Positions 16,241 to 23,800 of a stretch of 32,823 bases of DNA are shown piece by piece. The translations under genes were made by a program, and so were the position numbers. Position 1 is the first letter of the stretch, and each line of letters begins with the position of its first letter. The notes under the pieces are model-generated. The model was not told where the DNA came from. It did not search any database and saw nothing but the letters and a program-made list of their open reading frames with translations. Source of the DNA: Betaproteobacteria bacterium (lineage in GTDB: Bacteria > Pseudomonadota > Gammaproteobacteria > Burkholderiales > SG8-39); the NCBI GenBank assembly GCA_012274205.1, contig JAAOZY010000130.1, positions 1 to 32,823 of the forward strand. Reading direction: 5' to 3'.

Positions 16241-16942
16241 CTAGGTTCCCGCCGCAGTGCAGATTTGCGCATCCCCGGGCCACTCCTGTCCCTTGAACAG
16301 CGAATAACGCATGGGATCCAGCGGCGGCGCCTTCGGCTGCGTCCTGATCGCCACCGGCAGGCGGTGATCGATGGTCCTGGATTCATTGGCGCCAAGTGCG
16401 ACGCTTTGCAGCGGCATCGGCTCGCGCATGCCCGGATACCACACCATCAATTCATGTGTCCCGGCGGCAAGCGAGGACAGGTGCACGACACCGTCCGTTC
16501 CGCTCTTCCCGAAAACCGGCGTTTCAGTCACCAGGATATACGCCAGCATCCAATCGTGAACATTGCATCCCAGCGCGACCACCCCGGCCTTGTCGAACAC
16601 GATCGGCGCGGCCGGCGTGCCTTTGTATAGTTTGATCTCGAAGCGCTTGGCCGGCGAGAACGAGTAGACGTGATGCAGCATCGGGTCCTCGTTCGGAAAG
16701 GAAATCGCCGCGCCCTTTTCCACGACGGTGACGAACGGATCGAAGAGCCGGTTGCGCTGGACGATGGTTTCGCGCTTCCTGGGGGCAGCGGAGCCCCTGG
16801 CGGCCGTCGCCCCGGGATCGAATACCACCGCGTCAGCAAGCGCCGCCCCGGCCGCGTTGCTCAGGCGGATAGTCAGCTCGGCGGCACAAAGATTCGCGCA
16901 CAGGCCGAGCAGTATTGCGGCCAAGCCGCTGTTGCGCCACAT
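16241..16942 (-). CDS. Exported cupredoxin-like protein (annotated in relatives as methylamine utilization protein)
   Basis: The 233-residue protein has a signal peptide (MWRNSGLAAILLGLCANLCA) and a plastocyanin-like domain. Type 1 copper ligands are all present: His90 or His91 in MLHHVYSF, then Cys126, His129 and Met132 in GCNVHDWM. After the copper site there is a small beta domain with a carboxypeptidase-regulatory look (GTDGVVHLSSLAAGTHELMVWYPG). Members of this family are often labelled methylamine utilization proteins, but no mau genes are here. It is likely a periplasmic electron carrier or copper protein. It is cotranscribed with the porin and preceded by a palindromic candidate operator (16983-17027). 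Confidence 0.83.
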   Translation of the reverse strand: MWRNSGLAAILLGLCANLCAAELTIRLSNAAGAALADAVVFDPGATAARGSAAPRKRETIVQRNRLFDPFVTVVEKGAAISFPNEDPMLHHVYSFSPAKRFEIKLYKGTPAAPIVFDKAGVVALGCNVHDWMLAYILVTETPVFGKSGTDGVVHLSSLAAGTHELMVWYPGMREPMPLQSVALGANESRTIDHRLPVAIRTQPKAPPLDPMRYSLFKGQEWPGDAQICTAAGT

Positions 16943-16982
16943 TTGGCAGCTACTCCTGACGCCCCCGCTGCATGGCGGTAAG

Positions 16983-17027
16983 CGCCGATCAAAAACACAC
17001 GCCCATATTGTAGCCGATTGATCGGCG
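16983..17027 (-). promoter_or_regulatory. Candidate promoter/operator of the cupredoxin-porin pair
   Basis: On the minus strand a -10-like TACAAT (17012-17007) lies directly downstream of a perfect dyad, GCCGAT-TG-ATCGGC (17013-17026). A third half-site, CGCCGATCA (16983-16991), forms a 9-bp inverted repeat with TGATCGGCG (17019-17027). Sites flanking both sides of a -10 fit repression by a dimeric regulator. I see no good -35, which would fit an activator-dependent promoter. This is inference from symmetry only. Confidence 0.4.
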
Positions 17028-17073
17028 TTGCCCCGCGCAAGCGACGCGAGAGGGAGATCCGTCCCGCGGCGTT

Positions 17074-18819
17074 CTAGCCGGAGTGGAACTCGCTTTCCGC
17101 AGCCGGCTCCTCGCCGGCACTTGCGGATTCAGCCTCGACGATCGCGTGCAGCATGACCTGCTCCTGCCTCCCGCGAATCTCGACCAGGCCGAGGGATCGC
17201 GTGTTGAAGCTGCGCTTGGCGGTGCGCACGGTTGCGTCCGTCGCGATAATTCGTGCGTGATATTCCTTGCGCTTGGTCAGGCCTTCGATCCGCGCCGCCA
17301 GATTGACCCCGTCGCCAATGACCGTGTAGTTGTAGCGGCTCGGGCTGCCCATGTTGCCCGCCACCATTACCCCGGTGTTGATGCCTATGCCGATATCGAG
17401 CCGGGGAAGCCCCTGCTCGGCAAACACATCATTGAGCTGCTCCAGGGCAGCTCTCATATCCAGCGCCGCCTGCAGCGCGTTCCCGGCGTCATCCTCGCTT
17501 GCCGCCGGTGCGCCGAAGATCGCCATCACCCCGTCGCCGAGAAACTTGTCGACCATCCCGTGGTTCGCTTCGATCACCTCGCTCATTCGCGTGAAGTAGG
17601 TGTTGAGCAGCGAAACAACCTCCTGCGGCGATCGGCGCTCGGAAAAGGAGGTAAAGTTGCGCAGGTCGGAAAACAACACGGTGACCTGGCGATCCTCGCC
17701 TCCCAGGACCGCGCTCCCGGCGATCGCCTGCTCGGCCACAGCCCGCGGAACAAACCTGCCGAACAAATCGCGAACTTTGTCGCGCTCGGCCAGACCCTTG
17801 AGCATGCGATTGAACGCTGCAGCCAGTTCCCCGATCTCGTCCTGCTGGCGAACCTGCACCGCGTGGGTGTAATCGCCCCGCTCCACGCCCCGCGCGGCGT
17901 CGACCAGTGCGTGCACCGGCCGCGTCACGGTTCGCGCAACGAAAAACGCCCCGATCAGCGAAAGAACGAGCCCGCCGATAGACAGCCACAGGACGATATT
18001 TCGGACCTCCTGGAACGGTTTCAATTCCTCATCGACCGAGCGCTGCAGCAACACGTACACGCTGTCCCCGCCCTGCGAACCGATGCGCGTCGCAAAATTG
18101 AGCACCTCGCTGCCGTCGATATCACTTGCCACCACGCGCTCCTTCTCAATGGTTGCGGGGAGGAATTGCGCCAGCCTGGTCCGCGCCTCGGGCGGGAGCG
18201 ACGACGCAACCAGCGCGGGTCCGTGCGATCCGACATCGTAGAACGACACATCGAGCTTCAGAAGCTGTTGCATCGACTGCGCGAGCCGGTCGTCCAGCAC
18301 GAATCCCGCAACCAGCCACGCGATCGGATCGGGACCGAGCACTGGAGAAACGATCAACTGGTGCGGTCTGCCATCGAGTATGACCACTGCGGAGGCCTGG
18401 TGGTGCTGCTCGGCCTCTCGCACCAGTTGTCCCAGGCCCGCGGGATAGGCGCCGCGCATCGGATGCGTATCGACCAACACGCTGCGGTCCAGTGAAACCA
18501 GGATCATGATGTCCGCGCCAACGCGGCCACCCTGGTTTGCGAGCGCAGAACGAACGGTTACCTCGTCTCCCGTCGCAAACGCGGTCTTGAAGGCGAAATC
18601 AGACGAAAGGATGCGCACCGACTCGAGCAATTGAACGGTGCGCAGGTCCATCATGCGGCGGAAATTGCCGGCGCCCGCGGCCAGCGCCTGCTCGATCTGC
18701 GCCCGCGCATGACGCGTATTGATTGCGTCCACGGAGAAAAATACCAGGCCCTGCACCAGCAATATCAGGCCGACGAAGAAGAAGGCAATGCGGCTCTGGA
18801 AACTATGGAATTGAATCAT
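17074..18819 (-). CDS. Membrane-bound class III adenylate cyclase with periplasmic sensor and HAMP
   Basis: The 581-residue protein has a membrane segment at about 11-30, a periplasmic sensor of roughly 240 residues resembling a dCache/double-PAS domain, a second membrane segment (about 274-296), a HAMP domain (about 297-350) and a class III cyclase domain (about 375-550). Key residues are Asp385 in LFSDLRNFTSF, Lys425 and Asp429 in KFLGDG, and Asn506 and Arg510 in NLAAR. The pattern fits adenylate cyclase activity. It lies 24 bp downstream of hpaH on the same strand and 131 bp upstream of the cupredoxin, so an extracytoplasmic signal may be linked to the following cupredoxin and porin. The ligand is unknown. 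Confidence 0.9.
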   Translation of the reverse strand: MIQFHSFQSRIAFFFVGLILLVQGLVFFSVDAINTRHARAQIEQALAAGAGNFRRMMDLRTVQLLESVRILSSDFAFKTAFATGDEVTVRSALANQGGRVGADIMILVSLDRSVLVDTHPMRGAYPAGLGQLVREAEQHHQASAVVILDGRPHQLIVSPVLGPDPIAWLVAGFVLDDRLAQSMQQLLKLDVSFYDVGSHGPALVASSLPPEARTRLAQFLPATIEKERVVASDIDGSEVLNFATRIGSQGGDSVYVLLQRSVDEELKPFQEVRNIVLWLSIGGLVLSLIGAFFVARTVTRPVHALVDAARGVERGDYTHAVQVRQQDEIGELAAAFNRMLKGLAERDKVRDLFGRFVPRAVAEQAIAGSAVLGGEDRQVTVLFSDLRNFTSFSERRSPQEVVSLLNTYFTRMSEVIEANHGMVDKFLGDGVMAIFGAPAASEDDAGNALQAALDMRAALEQLNDVFAEQGLPRLDIGIGINTGVMVAGNMGSPSRYNYTVIGDGVNLAARIEGLTKRKEYHARIIATDATVRTAKRSFNTRSLGLVEIRGRQEQVMLHAIVEAESASAGEEPAAESEFHSG

Positions 18820-18843
18820 TGCGCGGGGCCCGCCGGCGTTTGC

Positions 18844-19626
18844 CTAAACGAACTGGACCGAAATCGAACCCAGCGGCCCGAAATCGGCGCGCAGGGTGTC
18901 GCCTTTCGCCGCCCACACCGGCCGCGTGAACGATCCGGCGAGCACCACATGGCCCGGCTCCAGCGTGGTGCCGAAACTGCCCACTTTGTTGGCGAGCCAG
19001 GCTATGCCCATGGCCGGATGGCCGAGCACGCCCGCGGCCACCCCGGTTTCCTCGATTTCCGAATTCCGCGACAACAGCCCGCCGACCCAGCGCAGGTCCA
19101 CGTCCATCGGCCCCACGGGACGCCCGCCCATGACGATGCCGGCGGCGGCGCCGTTGTCGGAGACGGTGTCGAAGATCTTGCGCGGATTCTGCACGCGCGC
19201 GTCGATGATTTCGATCGCGGGCACCACGTATTCGGTCGCGCGCAGCACGTCCACCAGTCCCACGCCCGGCCCCTTTAACGGCTTGCCCAGCACGAAGGCG
19301 AGCTCGATTTCGACGCGCGGCACGATGAAACGCTCGAACGGAATTTTCGCGCCGTCGGCAATGAACATGTAGTCCATCAGGTGGCCGTAGTCCGGCTCGT
19401 CGATCTGCGAGGACTGCTGCATCGCCTTGGACGTGAGTCCGACTTTGTGCCCGCGAACCCTGTGTCCGGCGGCGACTTTGAGTCTGGTCACCTCGCTTTG
19501 AATCGCGTAGGCATCCTCGATGGTGATGCCGGGAAAGGTTTTGGACAGCTGCAGCGCGGGCTTGCGCTGCTGTTCCGCGTCGAGCAGGATTCGCGCTGCC
19601 TTGCTGCGGTCGGCCTTGGATAACAT
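18844..19626 (-). CDS. hpaH: 2-oxo-hept-4-ene-1,7-dioate hydratase (HpaH/HpcG family)
   Basis: The 260-residue protein is close to E. coli HpaH throughout: GHKVGLTSKAMQQSSQIDEPDYG (residues 59-81), PRVEIELAFVLGKPLKGP, the RKIFDTVSDNGAAAG block, GVAAGVLGHPAMGIAWLANK and the C-terminal GSISVQFV. The family hydrates a 2-oxo-alkenoate with a Mg2+ cofactor; in homoprotocatechuate breakdown the product is the substrate of the HpaI aldolase, and an HpaI homologue is 1.3 kb away (20933). A GAGGAAG ribosome binding site precedes the ATG at 19626. The gene diverges from the NIPSNAP-led operon. The ring-cleavage genes are absent, so the true substrate may be a shorter oxo-alkenoate. Confidence 0.92.
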   Translation of the reverse strand: MLSKADRSKAARILLDAEQQRKPALQLSKTFPGITIEDAYAIQSEVTRLKVAAGHRVRGHKVGLTSKAMQQSSQIDEPDYGHLMDYMFIADGAKIPFERFIVPRVEIELAFVLGKPLKGPGVGLVDVLRATEYVVPAIEIIDARVQNPRKIFDTVSDNGAAAGIVMGGRPVGPMDVDLRWVGGLLSRNSEIEETGVAAGVLGHPAMGIAWLANKVGSFGTTLEPGHVVLAGSFTRPVWAAKGDTLRADFGPLGSISVQFV

Positions 19627-19839
19627 GATTTTCGCTTCCTCAGGTTGAATGTGTGATCGCGGACTGCTTCGAGCGCAATTCTATCCGGATTGGACGCCGG
19701 CGAAGCGGAACGGGCAGCCCGCGCGCCGGCCCGCTCAATGGCTGGTATCATGCGTGGCAGCTCGGAACATCCCCGGTATTTTTCGCAGGATCAGCGCATC
19801 TGCCACGCCAGAATTCCATCGCCCGCACCCAGGTACCCC

Positions 19840-20157
19840 ATGATCTTCGATCTGCGCATCTACACCTTCAAGCCCGGCATGCAGAACGCATGGCTCGCGA
19901 TGTACGAGCAACACGCCTATCCGCTGCAGCGGCGCTACCTGGGAAAGCCGGTGGTGTTCACCACCACCGAGGTCGGCCCGCTGAACCAGGTGGTGCACCT
20001 CTGGGCCTACGCCGACCAGGCCGAGCGCGAAACCAAGCGCGACGCGCTGCAGCAGGACCCGCAATGGCAGGCCTATCTCAAGTTGAACGCCGAATCAGGC
20101 TACATGCTGCACATGGAAAACCGCATCCTGCGCTCGACTTCGTTCTCGCCGCTGTAG
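19840..20157 (+). CDS. NIPSNAP-family protein
   Basis: The 105-residue protein begins MIFDLRIYTFKPGMQNAWL and has the NIPSNAP pattern of alternating strands and helices in a ferredoxin-like (dimeric alpha-beta barrel) fold, with VVHLWAYADQAERETKRDAL and DPQWQAYL in the second half. Small bacterial NIPSNAP proteins commonly sit in catabolic operons; no reaction is established. The frame is open for 150 bases upstream but without similarity, so I take the ATG at 19840. It is probably the first gene of a plus-strand operon, 64 bp before the RraA-like gene, divergent from hpaH across 213 bp. Confidence 0.88.
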   Translation: MIFDLRIYTFKPGMQNAWLAMYEQHAYPLQRRYLGKPVVFTTTEVGPLNQVVHLWAYADQAERETKRDALQQDPQWQAYLKLNAESGYMLHMENRILRSTSFSPL

Positions 20158-20221
20158 CGCGGGCGCGAACCAGCGCCGCGGCTTCCCTTTTTGACCTTCG
20201 ATTTTCGACCGGAGAAATTGC

Positions 20222-20896
20222 ATGCCCAATATCGGCTTTCGCATCCTGCCCATGCCGGCGCGTCCGTCCAAGAAACTCATCAAGGCGCTCCGGGAGATGG
20301 TCACCGCGCATCTGTCGGACAACATGAACCGCCTGGTCGCGGGCGGCTCCGTGCTGCAGCCCATGCACCGCGGCGGCAAGCTCTGCGGCCCGGCGCTGAC
20401 GGTGAAGGTCGCGCCCGGCGACAACCTCATGGTGCACAAGGCGATCGACATCGCCGCGCCGGGTGACGTCATTGTCGTCGATGCCGGCGGCGTCGTGACG
20501 CAGGCCATCATCGGCGACATCATGTCCAGCCTCGCCGAGAAGCGCGGCGTCGCCGGCTTCGTCATCTACGGCGCGATCCGCGATTCGGCCGAGATCGGCG
20601 CCAGGCGCTTTCCGGTCTATGCCTGCGGCGTCACCCACCGCGGGCCATACAAGAACGGGCCGGGCGAGATCAACGCGCCGATCGCGATCGACGGCATGGT
20701 GGTGCATCCGGGCGACATTGTCGTCGGCGACGAGGACGGCGTGGTCGCCGTGCCGCAGGAGCATGCCGCGGAAGTCCTGGCGCTGGCAAAGGCGCAGCTG
20801 GCCAAGGAAAGCGCCACCCTCAAAGCCATCGCCGCCGGCAAGGCCGACCGCCGCTGGGTGGACGAACTGCTGCGGCGCAACGGCTGCGAATTCTGA
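20222..20896 (+). CDS. RraA-like / 4-hydroxy-4-methyl-2-oxoglutarate aldolase family protein
   Basis: The 224-residue protein has the family fold and active-site pattern: GKLCGPALTVKVAPGDNLMVHKAID, then DAGGVVTQAIIGDIMSSLAEKRGVAGFVIYGAIRDS, where the GD and RD residues are the metal- and pyruvate-binding elements of HMG/CHA aldolases. VHPGDIVVGDEDGVVAVP follows. The complete GxxxD and R-D set favours a catalytic aldolase or oxaloacetate decarboxylase over the RNase E inhibitor RraA. The GGAGAAA ribosome binding site is close to the ATG. Within the operon it could act on pyruvate-type aldol products made by the pathway. Confidence 0.9.
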   Translation: MPNIGFRILPMPARPSKKLIKALREMVTAHLSDNMNRLVAGGSVLQPMHRGGKLCGPALTVKVAPGDNLMVHKAIDIAAPGDVIVVDAGGVVTQAIIGDIMSSLAEKRGVAGFVIYGAIRDSAEIGARRFPVYACGVTHRGPYKNGPGEINAPIAIDGMVVHPGDIVVGDEDGVVAVPQEHAAEVLALAKAQLAKESATLKAIAAGKADRRWVDELLRRNGCEF

Positions 20897-20932
20897 ACCA
20901 ATCTGCCTGAAACCGTCACCCCCGGAGAGCGC

Positions 20933-21697
20933 ATGGAACTGCCAGTCAATCAATTCAAGCGCGGCATGAAAGCAGGCAAGCCGCAGATCGGGCTGTGGTC
21001 CAGCCTGTCATCGCATTACAGCGTGGAAGTCATCGCCGGTTCCGGATTCGACTGGCTGCTGCTCGACACCGAGCATTCGCCCAACGACCTGGAAAACGTG
21101 GTGACCCAGCTGCAGGCGGCATCGGCCTACCCGACCACCACCATCGTGCGCCCGGCGTGGAACGACATGGTGCTGATCAAGCGCTTTCTCGACGCGGGCG
21201 TGCAGACGCTGCTGATCCCCTATGTGCAGACGCCGGAGGAGGCCGCCGCCGCCGTGGCCTATACGCGCTATCCGCCGCGCGGCGTGCGCGGCGTGGCCGG
21301 CACCACGCGCGCAACGCGCTTCGGACGGGTCAAGGATTACTTCAAGCGCGCGGACGAGGAGTTGTGCGTGCTGCTGCAGGTGGAAACCCGCCTCGGCCTG
21401 GACAATCTGGAGGCGATCGCCGCAACGGAGGGCGTGGACGGCGTGTTCATCGGCCCCGCCGACTTGTCCGCCGGCCTCGGCCATCTGGGCAATATCCCCC
21501 ACCCCGAAGTGCAGGCGGCGATCGACGACGCGATCAAACGCATCCGCAAGGCGGGCAAGGCGCCGGGCATACTCGCGCCGGTGGAAGCCGATGCGCGCCG
21601 CTACCTCGAGCTGGGCTGCCTGTTCGTCGCCGTCGGCGCCGACGTCGGCCTGCTCGCGCGCGAATCCGAAAAGCTCTGCGCCAAGTTCAAGTCATGA
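20933..21697 (+). CDS. hpaI: Class II pyruvate aldolase of the HpcH/HpaI family
   Basis: The 254-residue protein is highly similar to E. coli HpaI (4-hydroxy-2-oxoheptanedioate aldolase): KAGKPQIGLWSSLSSHYS, GFDWLLLDTEHSPND, TRYPPRGVRGV, VDGVFIGPADLSAGLG and GKAPGILAPVEADARRYLELG. Catalytic and metal residues are kept: His48, Arg73, Glu151 and Asp177. The enzyme splits a 4-hydroxy-2-oxo acid into pyruvate and an aldehyde; HpaH (18844) would make its substrate. The stop codon overlaps the next gene's ATG (ATGA), which indicates coupling. A GGAGAG ribosome binding site precedes the ATG. The exact chain length of the substrate is uncertain. Confidence 0.92.
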   Translation: MELPVNQFKRGMKAGKPQIGLWSSLSSHYSVEVIAGSGFDWLLLDTEHSPNDLENVVTQLQAASAYPTTTIVRPAWNDMVLIKRFLDAGVQTLLIPYVQTPEEAAAAVAYTRYPPRGVRGVAGTTRATRFGRVKDYFKRADEELCVLLQVETRLGLDNLEAIAATEGVDGVFIGPADLSAGLGHLGNIPHPEVQAAIDDAIKRIRKAGKAPGILAPVEADARRYLELGCLFVAVGADVGLLARESEKLCAKFKS

Positions 21698-22635
21698 AAC
21701 AAGTCGAAATTCTATCCGTTGGCCCGATATATCCTGCGTCCCTGGAAGCAATGCAGCGCGAATTTACGGTCCATGTGTTGTGGCAGGCGGAGGACAAACA
21801 GGCGCTGCTCGGCCAGGTTTGCGAGCGCATCCGCGGCATCCAGAGCTTCGGCCCCTACGGCGCGGACGCCAGGCTGATGGACACGCTGCCCAAGCTCGAG
21901 ATCATCGCCAACGTCGGTGTTGGCGTCGATGCGATCGACCTGAACGCGGCCAGGCAACGTGGCCTGATCGTCACCAATACGCCCGATGTACTCAACGAAT
22001 GCGTCTCCGACCTCGCCATGGGCCTGACCGTCGCAAGCCTGCGGCGCATCAGTCTGGGCGATCGTTTCGTTCGCGCCGGCGCCTGGCGCAATGGCGCGTT
22101 TGCGCTCGGGCACAAGGTGGGCGGCAAGACCATGGGCATACTCGGCTACGGCAGGATAGGCAAGGCCATCGCCAGGCGCGCCGAAGCCTTCGGCATGCAC
22201 ATCGTGTACCACGGGCGCAAAGCGCAGGCCGACGCCGGCTACAAGTACTACCCTGAACTGGTCGACATGGCGCGCGACTGCGATGTACTCATGGTAATTT
22301 GCCCCGGCGGACCCGCGACGCACCACATAGTCAATGCAGAAGTGCTGGCTGCGCTCGGCCCCGAGGGCACGCTGATCAATGTCGCCCGCGGCTCGGTGGT
22401 GGACCAAGCGGCGCTGGTCAAGGCGCTTGCCGACGGCAGCCTCGGCGCCGCAGGACTGGATGTATTTGAAGGCGAACCCCGCGTACCCGAGGAACTGTTC
22501 GCGATGGACCAGGTGCTGCTGCAGCCGCACGTCGGCAGTTCCACGCACGAGACGCGCAAGGCCATGGGCGATCTTGCCATCGACAACCTGCGCGCGCATT
22601 TCGCCGGCAGGCCGGCGCTGACGCCGGTAATCTGA
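21694..22635 (+). CDS. NAD(P)-dependent D-2-hydroxyacid dehydrogenase
   Basis: The 313-residue protein belongs to the D-isomer 2-hydroxyacid dehydrogenase family (glyoxylate/hydroxypyruvate reductase group). The dinucleotide motif is GYGRIG (residues 151-156). The catalytic triad is present: Arg in NVARGSVVD, Glu in LDVFEGEP and His in LLQPHVGS. The substrate loop NVGVGVDAID near residue 73 is also typical. It starts at ATG 21694 inside the ATGA overlap with the aldolase gene; the frame remains open upstream but only through the aldolase gene. In context it may reduce a 2-oxo acid or oxidise an imported D-2-hydroxyacid. Confidence 0.93.
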   Translation: MKQVEILSVGPIYPASLEAMQREFTVHVLWQAEDKQALLGQVCERIRGIQSFGPYGADARLMDTLPKLEIIANVGVGVDAIDLNAARQRGLIVTNTPDVLNECVSDLAMGLTVASLRRISLGDRFVRAGAWRNGAFALGHKVGGKTMGILGYGRIGKAIARRAEAFGMHIVYHGRKAQADAGYKYYPELVDMARDCDVLMVICPGGPATHHIVNAEVLAALGPEGTLINVARGSVVDQAALVKALADGSLGAAGLDVFEGEPRVPEELFAMDQVLLQPHVGSSTHETRKAMGDLAIDNLRAHFAGRPALTPVI

Positions 22636-22665
22636 ACCGCCGCGGGAGGGAATAATCAAGGTCCA

Positions 22666-22677
22666 GACACGCGTGTC
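22666..22677. promoter_or_regulatory. 12-bp perfect palindrome, candidate operator
   Basis: GACACGCGTGTC is fully self-complementary and lies 69 bp before the TAXI receptor ATG, followed at once by AT-rich sequence with -10-like TATCAT (22682-22687). A second shorter dyad, GCCGG/CCGGC, lies just downstream (about 22697-22713). No regulator gene is adjacent. This fits an operator for a dimeric repressor but is not proved. Confidence 0.35.
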
Positions 22678-22745
22678 GTAGTATCATTTTCCGTCAGCCG
22701 GCACCAGACCGGCATCAATTTAAGTTTCTTAACAAGGAGCAGAGC

Positions 22746-23705
22746 ATGCAATCAACATCAATCCTGAAATCCGCCGTTCCGGCAATGGCGCTTGCCGCGG
22801 CGTTGCTCACCCCTGTCGCGGCATCCGCGCAGCAAGTGACCCTGATGACCGGCCCCCAGGGCGGGGTATGGGTGCCGCTGGGCGGCTCCCTCAAAGGCAT
22901 GTGGGAGAAGGCGATTCCCGGCCTGCAGGTGCAGATGCAGCCCGGCGCCGGCATCGCCAACGTGCGCGGCGTGGATGAGGGCAAGGCGCAGATCGGCTTC
23001 GGCAACACCATCACGACGGTAGACGGGTTGGCCGGGCGGCCGCCGTACCCGAAGAAGGTAACCAAGGTCTGCCAGGTGGCGAACCTGTACCCGCAGTATT
23101 ACCAAATGGTGGTGCCGGCCGATGCGGGCATCAACAGCGTCGCCGACATGAAAAGCAAGGTGATGGTGACCCAGCCGAAGGGCAATTCTTCGGAGATCAT
23201 CAACGAGCACATATTGCAGGTCAACGGCATGAGCTACAAGTCGCTGGCGAAAGTAAACTTCCTCGCTTCCTACACCGATGCCGTTTCGCTGGTGAAGGAC
23301 GGCCACGCCCAGATCTTCACGCTGGGCACGACGGTACCCGCTTCATCGGTTATGGACCTGGCCAGCGCGCGTGACATCAAACTGATCGGCATCGACGCCA
23401 AGACCCTGGCTGAGATGAAGAAGATCAACCCGGGGTACTCCAAGCTCACGATCAAGGCCGGCACCTATCCGAAGCAGGACAAGGACGTCGATGTGATCGG
23501 CTACGCCACGCACATCATCGCCGCCTGCGATCTGCCCGAGGATATGGTCTACAAGATGGTGAAGGCGATGGCCGCCAACGTGGCCGACATGTCGGCCTCG
23601 AACAAGGCGATTGCGGGACTGACGCCGAAAATCATGGCCGAGGACGTCGGCGTGCCTTTGCACAAGGGCGCGGCCAAGTTCTACAAGGAAGTGGGAGCTA
23701 TCTGA
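22746..23705 (+). CDS. TAXI-family TRAP transporter solute-binding receptor
   Basis: The 319-residue product has a cleavable signal peptide (cleavage near AASAQ) and the TAXI receptor pattern: LMTGPQGGVWVPLGGSLKG, then MQPGAGIANVRGVDEGKAQIGFGNT, VTQPKGNSSEIINEHIL and IFTLGTTVPASSVMDLA. TAXI receptors bind small acids such as glutamate or 2-oxoglutarate in known cases; here the neighbours suggest a hydroxy or oxo acid. An AAGGAG ribosome binding site precedes the ATG by 9 bases, with TTAAG-rich leader sequence. The fused permease follows after a terminator-like hairpin. Confidence 0.94.
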   Translation: MQSTSILKSAVPAMALAAALLTPVAASAQQVTLMTGPQGGVWVPLGGSLKGMWEKAIPGLQVQMQPGAGIANVRGVDEGKAQIGFGNTITTVDGLAGRPPYPKKVTKVCQVANLYPQYYQMVVPADAGINSVADMKSKVMVTQPKGNSSEIINEHILQVNGMSYKSLAKVNFLASYTDAVSLVKDGHAQIFTLGTTVPASSVMDLASARDIKLIGIDAKTLAEMKKINPGYSKLTIKAGTYPKQDKDVDVIGYATHIIAACDLPEDMVYKMVKAMAANVADMSASNKAIAGLTPKIMAEDVGVPLHKGAAKFYKEVGAI

Positions 23706-23736
23706 ACTCGCGCGCATTGCATCCCGCAGCATAGTG

Positions 23737-23764
23737 GCGGGGCGGCGGAGGCCGCCCCGCTTTT
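23737..23764 (+). terminator. Terminator-like hairpin between TAXI receptor and permease genes
   Basis: A perfect 10-bp stem, GCGGGGCGGC (23737-23746) with GCCGCCCCGC (23751-23760), has a GGAG loop and is followed by TTTT. It lies 31 bp after the receptor stop codon and 36 bp before the permease ATG. Partial termination here would make the receptor far more abundant than the permease. Confidence 0.75.
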
Positions 23765-23800
23765 GCGTCCGAAGTCGGTAGCGCATCGAGGAGCCCTCAC

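Noticed and set aside
16241..16942. A methylamine dehydrogenase cluster
   Set aside because: Only the cupredoxin-like protein carries this label in related genomes; no mauA, mauB or maturation genes are present.
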